In this document: in pieces, positions 44,094-50,787 of the stretch
Numbering within the stretch: position 1 is the first letter of the stretch
Layout: every line of letters begins with the position of its first letter
Notes under the pieces: model-generated
What the model saw: the letters and a program-made list of their open reading frames with translations, nothing else
Database searches by the model: none
Told to the model about the DNA's origin: nothing
Assembly: GCF_014192095.1 (NCBI RefSeq)
Contig: NZ_JACHXN010000002.1
Span: forward strand, 62,001 to 126,000
Direction of reading: 5' to 3'
Origin: Phyllobacterium trifolii
GTDB taxonomy: Bacteria > Pseudomonadota > Alphaproteobacteria > Rhizobiales > Rhizobiaceae
DNA: 64,000 nt
Made by a program: the position numbers and the translations under genes

Positions 44094-45083
44094 TCACTGC
44101 GTTTTGGCAGTTGCCGGAAACAGATAGCGCAGCTCTGGTTTGACCTGGGGGACAGTCGATCTGTTTCTGATGGCTCCATCGAACTTGTCGGTCAGGATGC
44201 CCGTTGCGATTGGAAAAACCGCAGACGGATTGCGCAAACCATAGACAGCTGCCGCAACGAGCCCCTGCTGCGATTTGATGTCGAGAAACTGCCGGTGATG
44301 GAATTTGGAGCGAATATGGTGCTCATGCTCGCGGACTGCTTCCAGCCCCCCTCCCGACAGCATACCGCTATCCAGAAGCGTCCTGTCGGCATCGGCGAGT
44401 TGTTTCAGATCGTCCGTCCTGTGCCGCCCACTCAGCGAATCCGCACGGACGACGGCTCCATAACCACAATTGTTGATTATCTGAAACCGGGCACCCAAGG
44501 CCAGCGCTCTCGTATAGAGATCGTAATCCTCGCCGAGCCGCAGCTTTTCATTGTAGCGCAGGCTGTGGCGATCCAGAAACTCGCGCCGGATGACGGGCTT
44601 CAGGAAGCCGAGCTCGCCGCGCTGCTTGTTGCGCCTCGAAATGTTGCGGTCGACGAATGTCGGCAAGTCGAGAAACCAGGTTTCCGGAGAAAACTTGTCA
44701 ATGGCGAGTGTGTTGAAATGGCTGACCCAACGTTGATCAACGAAGACGATGTTGTCGGCGGCCATATCCCAGTCCCGGGTCGACAGCAGATGGGAAAAGC
44801 GCCCCGGGATAAAGAAATCGTCGGCGTCGAGAATACTGATCAGAGCTGCCGAGGAACAGGAAATGGCGTGATTACGTGCGTAAGATGGCCCCCTGTTTAC
44901 GTCGAAACGAATGATACGCAGCCGCCCGCTCGCGTCATCGGCCTCTGCGGCTGCTTCTGAAGTACCATCGGTCGAGCCATCGTCGACGACGATCACTTCT
45001 GTCACGTATGTATCCGCCAAGGCGGAGGATATGGCGGCCGCGATTGTGTCGGCTGCGTTCTTCGCAGCGATGATCACACACAC
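44094..45083 (-). CDS. exoU: Family 2 glycosyltransferase, ExoU-like
   Basis: A 329-residue GT-A glycosyltransferase. It has VIIAAKNAADTIAAAISSAL, EVIVVDDGSTDGTSEAAAEA, RGPSYARNHAISCSS and the acidic SILDADDFFIPGRF. These resemble S. meliloti ExoU, which adds the sixth sugar of the succinoglycan unit; the name is tentative. The start is uncertain: the first GTG (45083) lies in a GTGTGTGTGTG run inside the first strand, and an upstream ATT at about 45107 with AGGGG before it could be the real start. Confidence 0.75.
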   Translation of the reverse strand: MCVIIAAKNAADTIAAAISSALADTYVTEVIVVDDGSTDGTSEAAAEADDASGRLRIIRFDVNRGPSYARNHAISCSSAALISILDADDFFIPGRFSHLLSTRDWDMAADNIVFVDQRWVSHFNTLAIDKFSPETWFLDLPTFVDRNISRRNKQRGELGFLKPVIRREFLDRHSLRYNEKLRLGEDYDLYTRALALGARFQIINNCGYGAVVRADSLSGRHRTDDLKQLADADRTLLDSGMLSGGGLEAVREHEHHIRSKFHHRQFLDIKSQQGLVAAAVYGLRNPSAVFPIATGILTDKFDGAIRNRSTVPQVKPELRYLFPATAKTQ

Positions 45084-45289
45084 ACTATTGTCCGGATTAT
45101 CTGTAATTGCCCCTGCCCTCGACTGTGCGGGTCTCTACTGGGTGCACGAAGGCGTGTTAGCGCGCACCACGTATGGTCTGTGGGCGTATTGCCGACACCA
45201 GACCGATGCAGCAAGGATACAAATATTTCGGCCTCCCGCAAGAGGCAGACCTCAAACCGGCAGTTACGAAGGAACTCCAGGGTCGGAAG

Positions 45290-45568
45290 TTAGTGCGTTT
45301 CTGTTGGTGTAATTGACTTGAACGGCGGCTGCTTGTTGGCGACAATGCCGGTTGCCTCATTAGTCCCGGACTGCTTCCACTCGGACGTCCGCGGCTTTTC
45401 GCGCGCGACAAGGAAAAGCACCACCGCGAAATATCCTACCTGGATGACGACTGCGCAAATCAACGTCTGGACGATTGTTGCCCACAGGGATTGCGTGAGA
45501 ATGTAGGTCGTGATCGCAAATGCAATAAGGACGCCGAACATTCCAACTAAAAAATTTGGAAATCTCAT
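45290..45568 (-). CDS. exoX: Exopolysaccharide production repressor ExoX
   Basis: A 92-residue inner-membrane protein with two helices (about residues 6-26 and 31-55). The pattern FLVGMFGVLIAFAITTYILT then TIVQTLICAVVIQVGYFAVV fits the ExoX/PsiA family. In S. meliloti ExoX lowers polymer output by acting on ExoY after translation, so the ExoX:ExoY ratio sets the level. ATG 45568 follows GGGAG. The C-terminal tail is soluble and variable. A TGC-rich motif lies further upstream in the same gap. Confidence 0.82.
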   Translation of the reverse strand: MRFPNFLVGMFGVLIAFAITTYILTQSLWATIVQTLICAVVIQVGYFAVVLFLVAREKPRTSEWKQSGTNEATGIVANKQPPFKSITPTETH

Positions 45569-45892
45569 GCTCAGCTCCCATTCTCTATGCGGAGAAAAGC
45601 TGGCGTATCGTTTCTTGTCATTTTGTCTCCCCCCACACACGCTAATGCGCGTACATGAATGTTTTTTTGACTGCCAATTTGTCTATACCAAACCCCTTGA
45701 GTTTAGATGAAAGCACCTCGGCTAATTTTAAGCCGGAATATAACAGTTTTCTTACCTTGTAACCACAATTTTTCTGCGCTTTTGGAGTCGGCGAGGTATT
45801 GAGACCCGCGAATACAGCATACAACGCACGCGGACGGCTGAAGCACATCCTGTCTTCACTCAAAAATAACGAAACACGACACATTCACGCTA

Positions 45893-45908
45893 TGTTGCAG
45901 CGCAAATA
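45893..45908 (+). promoter_or_regulatory. TGC-rich operator motif 7 (weaker), exoX-exoF gap
   Basis: TGTTGCAGCGCAAATA, matching the core TGTTGCANYGCA but with a weaker right flank. It lies 325 bp upstream of exoX and 533 bp upstream of exoF. Confidence 0.45.
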
Positions 45909-46144
45909 AAAAAATTACACAATATTCCACAGCTATACAACCCATCCAATTCTCTAGAAGGAGACAAAACTAATTACAATCACTCAATTATATAAGCATA
46001 TGTAATTATGTTTTTGGCCTGAGCGAGCGGAATTGCGATCACAAATTACATAACACTCCGGTAAGATACACCGTCATTTCCGGCGGTTACGACCAAAGAA
46101 TGCAGCCAAAATGCTATACAACTCGCATGCTGCAGACGGCGTTC

Positions 46145-46160
46145 TGTTGCAACGCACAAT
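46145..46160 (+). promoter_or_regulatory. TGC-rich operator motif 6, exoF promoter region
   Basis: TGTTGCAACGCACAAT followed by TTTTATGTTA, about 280 bp upstream of exoF. It is almost identical to motif 5 at 44051. Confidence 0.6.
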
Positions 46161-46440
46161 TTTTATGTTATCTTCCGAACATCATTCGCGTCCGTTCCGG
46201 GCTGACTGGAGCGGATACCACGAGGGCAGCGGTGTTACCTTCGACGAATGCCTTGTTTTCGACAAGCATTCCGTTGAAATTGGCCTTTTCGGAAGGACAT
46301 TGTGATCGTTCGCAAGATCATTCCCGCCTCATATATGTCACACGATCCTGCTTATGAGGCTTGGGCCGGGTGGCTTTGCCGAGATTAGGGCGGAAATAGC
46401 CACACCGATCCCGATTGATTTACAGGAGTAATTGTTGGAA

Positions 46441-47715
46441 ATGACCCCGATTTCCCCGTCAAGTGCGTGCTCAGGCATGCCACGCGGTTTCACCGCTGCA
46501 ACGCGCTGGTTCTTTTATGGCTGCATGCTGCTTCTCATGATGCTGTTTGCGCCGGGTGCCCATGCTGCGGATTACGCGTTGGGCCCGATGGACAAGGTCA
46601 CCATACGCGTGATCGAATGGCAGACCGCAGAAGGCACCTTTCGCGAGTGGCCCACGATCACAGGTGACTACAGGGTTGGGCCCTCAGGCACCTTGTCTCT
46701 TCCCTTCGCGGGTGAAATAGCCGCTGGCGGCAAGACCACATCCGAAATTGCCAAGGAGATCTCCGAGAACCTCCGGCAGAAACTCGGCCTTAGCGATCTC
46801 CCGGAGGCTTCCGTAGAAATATCCGAGTTTCGGCCGATTTTCGTTTCAGGCGACGTGCAGACGCCAGGCAGATATGCATTCGAGCCGGAAATGACGGTTC
46901 TCAAGGCTGTCAGCCTTGCTGGCGGAATGCCGCGAACGACCGGGCAGCGCTTCGAGCGGGATTATTTCAATGCGCGCGGGGACTATGATGTCATAGTAGC
47001 CGCGCATGACCGGGCGGTGGTCAAACTTGCAAGACTGCAAGCCGAATTGGCCAATGTGCAGGAAATCAAGGTTCCGAACGATTTGATCGAGAAGTCGAAC
47101 CTCAAGAGACTGGTCGACGATGAAACGGCAATCATGCGGACAAGGAAAAATTCCCTCGATCTCCAGATCAGTGGGCTGAACGACCTCAAGACGCTCTATA
47201 CGAACGAAATCAGTTCGCTTGAGAAGAAAATGGGCGTGCAGAACCGGCAGCTGGATCTGACCCGCAAGGAACTCACGAGCATTGGCGGACTGGCGGATCA
47301 GGGCCTTGTTGTGAACTCCCGCCTCCTCGGGTTGCAAACCTCGGTTGCAGACATGGAAGGCAAACTTCTGGATCTTGATACCGCGTCGTTGCGTGCCAAG
47401 CAGGAAATCAGTAAATCGACCCAGAACGAGACCGACCTTGATAATGAGCGCAAGTCGGAATTGGCAACCGAGATGCAGGCGACACAGGCCACGCTCGATG
47501 AAAGCAATCTGAAGCTTCAGATGAACAAAAATCTGATGACCGAAGCGCTGGTCAATGCGCCGGCTGCCGCGGGCAACGGCTCAGATCCTGTTGTTATGCA
47601 ATACAGCATTGTCCGCAACTCCAACGGAAAAACCGAAGAGACTACCGCTGAAGAAGGGACCATCCTGCTGCCCGGCGATGTGGTCAAGGTCAAAATCGAC
47701 ACCGAGCATTCGTGA
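46441..47715 (+). CDS. exoF: Exopolysaccharide export protein ExoF (Wza/OPX-type)
   Basis: A 424-residue exported protein. After a signal segment (about residues 18-43, ending AHAAD), the polysaccharide export domain starts DYALGPMDKVTIRVIEW and continues with YRVGPSGTLSLPFAGEI. A SLBB domain follows at IFVSGDVQTPGRYAFEPEMT, then a long coiled-coil region (about 190-360), as in S. meliloti ExoF. ATG 46441 or the TTG codons at 46432/46435 could start it; AGGAG lies at 46424-46428. A palindromic repeat follows the stop. Confidence 0.88.
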   Translation: MTPISPSSACSGMPRGFTAATRWFFYGCMLLLMMLFAPGAHAADYALGPMDKVTIRVIEWQTAEGTFREWPTITGDYRVGPSGTLSLPFAGEIAAGGKTTSEIAKEISENLRQKLGLSDLPEASVEISEFRPIFVSGDVQTPGRYAFEPEMTVLKAVSLAGGMPRTTGQRFERDYFNARGDYDVIVAAHDRAVVKLARLQAELANVQEIKVPNDLIEKSNLKRLVDDETAIMRTRKNSLDLQISGLNDLKTLYTNEISSLEKKMGVQNRQLDLTRKELTSIGGLADQGLVVNSRLLGLQTSVADMEGKLLDLDTASLRAKQEISKSTQNETDLDNERKSELATEMQATQATLDESNLKLQMNKNLMTEALVNAPAAAGNGSDPVVMQYSIVRNSNGKTEETTAEEGTILLPGDVVKVKIDTEHS

Positions 47716-47718
47716 ACC

Positions 47719-47770
47719 TAGAGCAATTCCAGGAAAAGTGGGAACCGGTTTTCCGTCCGGAATTGCTCTA
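47719..47770. repeat. Palindromic intergenic repeat family A, copy 2
   Basis: TAGAGCAATTCC (47719-47730) and GGAATTGCTCTA (47759-47770) are exact reverse complements; between them GGAAAA and TTTTCC form an inner palindrome. It is nearly identical to 7739-7787 and lies 4 bp after the exoF stop. Confidence 0.85.
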
Positions 47771-47786
47771 ACTCGCCTAACACGCA

Positions 47787-48623
47787 TCACTGATTTCGCA
47801 AGGTCTCGGCTTCAGCGTAAAAACGTTTTTCCCATTCCTTGTGGTTATCGAGGCCTTCACGGATAAATGGCGTGAAGATCGCCAGGTTCATAAGCGCCCA
47901 ATTGATGAAACTGGCGGGAAATCCTAGCGGCTTCACGAAATCCACGAACAGGACGACGCGCGTCTTATCCGTATGATTCCAGGCTTCGTGCTCGTAGGCA
48001 TCGTCGAAGATCAGGGCTTTGCCTTCTTGCCAATGACATATCCTGTCTTTGACCCGGATGGCGAGCTTGTCGCCCGGCTCCGGCACGATCAAACCGAGGT
48101 GAAGGCGCAATACGCCGTTGTAAGGTCCTCGATGAGCAGGCAGATGTTTGCCGGGCTCGAAGATCGAAAACATGGCTGTCTTCAGGTGGGGAATCTTCTG
48201 CACCGCCGCCCATGTCTTGGGACAGGCTTGAATGTTCTGTTTTGACTTCACGCCGAATCCGACGAGGAAAAAGGTTTTCCATTGACTGTCTGTCGAGATT
48301 GTTTTGACGTCCGTCGAAATATCCTGAAATGCAGGCAGTTCGCTTTGACGTAGAAGAACGCGGTCGAGTTCAATGCGAATGTCCGGCCAAGCCTTTTCTA
48401 TCTCGCTTGTCCAGGGAAAGACCGCATTGTCATAAACTGGAGGGTTGCCAAACCTGGCGTATTTGAGGTTGAGCTTCTCTGCCCAGGAGACGATGCCCAT
48501 GAAAAAGCGTGTGGTCTTGCTCGGGCGAGCCATCGGCGCGATACCGGCTGTCCCGAATTCCTGCTCGACTTCTTCAGCCCCAGAGTCTTGAAGACTTGGT
48601 TCCTTCAACGTTCCTTCGGTCAT
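47787..48623 (-). CDS. Aspartyl/asparaginyl beta-hydroxylase family protein (LpxO-like)
   Basis: A 278-residue 2-oxoglutarate/Fe(II)-dependent hydroxylase-like protein. The iron and co-substrate residues are seen in LPAHRGPYNGVLRLHLGLIV (His, Arg) and in LIFDDAYEHEAWNHTDKTRVVL (second His, Arg). Bacterial relatives hydroxylate lipid A acyl chains (LpxO) or proteins. Residues about 232-255 are hydrophobic and may touch the membrane. ATG 48623 is used; its ribosome-binding site is weak. The substrate is unknown. Confidence 0.85.
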   Translation of the reverse strand: MTEGTLKEPSLQDSGAEEVEQEFGTAGIAPMARPSKTTRFFMGIVSWAEKLNLKYARFGNPPVYDNAVFPWTSEIEKAWPDIRIELDRVLLRQSELPAFQDISTDVKTISTDSQWKTFFLVGFGVKSKQNIQACPKTWAAVQKIPHLKTAMFSIFEPGKHLPAHRGPYNGVLRLHLGLIVPEPGDKLAIRVKDRICHWQEGKALIFDDAYEHEAWNHTDKTRVVLFVDFVKPLGFPASFINWALMNLAIFTPFIREGLDNHKEWEKRFYAEAETLRNQ

Positions 48624-48772
48624 AATCAATCCAATGCGTTGCTGGCTTTGCGGACCGGGACGCAGTGGCGGATACGTTCGGTTCCGGTGACGGGATTCTA
48701 TTTAGGCGACGATAGACCGGTACGCCAGATGACTCACCAATTTTTGCTCCGGGGTGTGTTGAGATTCGCGAT

Positions 48773-48850
48773 CATGACGAGGCGGAAAATGGTGGTGGTT
48801 TTCGAGCACCGAAGCGCAGAAAACGCTATTTGCAACCCTCCCTGGCGAAC
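48773..48850. repeat. Intergenic repeat family B, copy 3 (single unit)
   Basis: TTTTCGAGCACCGAAGCGCAG followed directly by the tail 'AAAACGCTATTTGCAACCCTCCCTGGCGAA'. The hairpin and second unit of the full copies are missing. It abuts the 3' end of the P-loop kinase-like gene. Confidence 0.7.
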
Positions 48851-48856
48851 TCTCGC

Positions 48857-49474
48857 TCAGGCTCTGAGACTATCCATTATGCCGCCAATCAGGTCCTCTG
48901 TCGTCTTGTACTCGTCAACATCAAGGACCTTGCAGCCGTGCTCGCTGACAAGTTCGGCGGTCTTTCGATCGAATAACAGCGTGCGTTCGAGAAATCTTGA
49001 GATCATTCCACGGTTCTGTTCGCTGGCATTGTGGAAACCGCTTGCTTCATAGATCCGTGTGCGCAACGTATCGGAACTGGCCGTCAGCCAGACAGTTCCA
49101 ACTTCCTTCATGCGGTGTCCACTCGTGATAAAAGGCCAAAGTGCCGATCCCTCGAGCACCAATTTCTCCATGCCTACATCGTGCACCGTTGCCCGGACAA
49201 GTTCCGCGACGAGTGGCGACATCTTGCGGTGATGCAGAATGACGGATTCCAGCAGTTCGTTGGCCTTTAAACTAAGATAGTGCTCGGCCACGTGGTTGGG
49301 GACTTTCTTGTTCGACTGTCGCCACGGCCTGCCGGGGTGCCTGGCAAGGCTGTCCGTTGAAATACAGCGCCAGCCAATTTTGCCAGCCAATGCGCCTGCC
49401 ACCCTTGATTTCCCGACATTGGACGAGCCTCCGATCAGGATAATTTTAAGCTGCGGATCAATCCGTGTGTTCAA
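48857..49474 (-). CDS. P-loop NTPase, 2-phosphoglycerate kinase-like
   Basis: A 205-residue cytoplasmic P-loop protein. The Walker A motif is LIGGSSNVGKSRVAGAL (about residues 13-29), followed by STDSLARHPGRPW and a base-contacting middle region. KLVLEGSALWPFI and TVWLTASSDTLRTRIYEASG resemble the lid and acceptor parts of small kinases such as 2-phosphoglycerate kinase or adenylylsulfate kinase. Substrate is not determinable. It stands between a family B repeat and a gene-free stretch. Confidence 0.7.
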   Translation of the reverse strand: MNTRIDPQLKIILIGGSSNVGKSRVAGALAGKIGWRCISTDSLARHPGRPWRQSNKKVPNHVAEHYLSLKANELLESVILHHRKMSPLVAELVRATVHDVGMEKLVLEGSALWPFITSGHRMKEVGTVWLTASSDTLRTRIYEASGFHNASEQNRGMISRFLERTLLFDRKTAELVSEHGCKVLDVDEYKTTEDLIGGIMDSLRA

Positions 49475-49804
49475 GGGCGCTATCCTGGTCGAAAATGAAA
49501 AAGAACTTCAGAAGTGTTTATCGCCGACTATTTTACTATTTTCTGTCATCTGCAACCAGAATGCACCTTCACGCAAAGAGCAACAAAAAACTGATCCCAA
49601 AACATAACCGGGTAACAAACGTTTGATGGTTGTGACAAGTTGCACTTCCTCACCGAAGCAAAACAAATCCGTACTAAGCGAAAGATCAACGACATCCGGG
49701 TCACGTTTTCTTTTCCATCCGAACGCTTCATCCTTCTGGCCGCCTGAATCTTGACCTTTTATCGAGTATCTTTTGTCCCATTCTGCATGAACGGAAATCC
49801 TTCC
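49475..49804. other. Gene-free stretch upstream of the COG4280 gene
   Basis: About 330 bp, AT-rich at 49500-49640. It should contain the divergent promoters of the P-loop gene and the membrane-protein gene. No repeat, strong palindrome or credible frame was seen. Confidence 0.5.
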
Positions 49805-50557
49805 ATGTCCAACATCACGACCATAGTATCGACTATGACGGCAGCCTTCCTCGGCTCCTTCGTCGAAGTCGTCGAAGCCTTCACCATTATCCTTGCCGTC
49901 GGGGTTTCCCGCAGCTGGAAGCCCGCATTCATCGGCACTGGCCTTGCGCTCATCGTGCTGGCCGCTCTGGTCATAATCCTCGGGCCGCTGCTCGGGCTGA
50001 TCCCGATCGAGCTCCTGCAATTCGTCATCGGAACCCTGCTGATCCTGTTTGGCATGCGCTGGCTGCGCAAAGCCATCCTTCGCGCTTCAGGCGTTATTGC
50101 TCTTCACGACGAGGCAGAAGCCTTCGCCAGGGAAACCGATCAGCTCAAGCGTCAGGAAGCCGAACGACGCGCGGACTGGATCGCTGGGACCGCCGCGTTC
50201 AAGGCGGTACTGCTTGAGGGTATCGAAGTGGTTTTCATCGTCATCGCGGTTGGCGCGGGACGCGGCATGCTTGGTTATGCTGCGCTTGGCGCGGCTATCG
50301 CCTGCCTCCTGGTGCTGATCATCGGTTTCGTCGTGCACAAGCCGTTGTCGCAGGTGCCCGAAAACACCTTGAAATTCGTCGTCGGACTTCTACTTACAGC
50401 ATTCGGTGTCTTCTGGGTTGGTGAAGGACTTGGCGCCGATTGGCCGGGCGACGATCTATCGCTGATCGCGATCCTTGCCGTGCTAGCAGTCTTCTCGTTT
50501 GTCGCGGTGCGAATGCTGCGCGGCTATTACAGCTCCAACGCAAAGGCAGCCGCCTGA
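49805..50557 (+). CDS. COG4280-type membrane protein with internal repeat
   Basis: A 250-residue polytopic membrane protein with six or seven helices. Two matching segments, FLGSFVEVVEAFTIILAVGV (about 11-30) and VLLEGIEVVFIVIAVGAGRG (about 136-155), each with paired acidic residues inside a helix, show an internal duplication. This layout recalls the UPF0016/GDT1 and related cation-exchanger families, so metal or proton transport is possible. The family is uncharacterised. ATG 49805 is chosen over 49787 and 49751. The next gene overlaps its stop (TGATG). Confidence 0.75.
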   Translation: MSNITTIVSTMTAAFLGSFVEVVEAFTIILAVGVSRSWKPAFIGTGLALIVLAALVIILGPLLGLIPIELLQFVIGTLLILFGMRWLRKAILRASGVIALHDEAEAFARETDQLKRQEAERRADWIAGTAAFKAVLLEGIEVVFIVIAVGAGRGMLGYAALGAAIACLLVLIIGFVVHKPLSQVPENTLKFVVGLLLTAFGVFWVGEGLGADWPGDDLSLIAILAVLAVFSFVAVRMLRGYYSSNAKAAA

Positions 50558-50775
50558 TGAACATCTTACGCATTACCATACGAGAACTGATCGGGATGTT
50601 CATCGATGACGGCGCTCTGGCACTCTGGTCGATTGCCTTGATCGGCGTCATTGCGGCCGCTGTGGAATATGCCGGATTGTCTGGATTCGCCGGTGGTATC
50701 CTGTTATTGGCGGGCTGCATCCTCATCCTCGCAGAGAGCACGTACCGTGCTGCGCGGCAAAAATCCCACGGATAG
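50557..50775 (+). CDS. Small membrane protein, unknown function
   Basis: A 72-residue protein with two hydrophobic helices (about 22-38 and 43-60) and a charged C-terminal tail. Its ATG overlaps the stop codon of the COG4280 gene (TGATG), so it is co-translated and probably works with that protein. No known domain is recognised. Confidence 0.7.
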   Translation: MNILRITIRELIGMFIDDGALALWSIALIGVIAAAVEYAGLSGFAGGILLLAGCILILAESTYRAARQKSHG

Positions 50776-50787
50776 TGCTGGAGTAAA

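Larger units (their letters stand above)
45569..46440. other. Long AT-rich gene-free region between exoX and exoF
   Basis: About 870 bp without a credible gene; short frames at 45642-45884 and 46100-46357 show no convincing ribosome-binding site or recognisable product. It is much richer in A and T than the flanking genes and holds two TGC-rich motifs (45893 and 46145), pointing to divergent promoters for exoX and exoF. A small RNA could be hidden here, but no clear terminator hairpin was found. Confidence 0.6.

Noticed and set aside
46100-46357. 85-residue frame in the exoX-exoF gap
   Set aside because: It contains the TGC-rich motif and has no ribosome-binding site or recognisable product; treated as control region.
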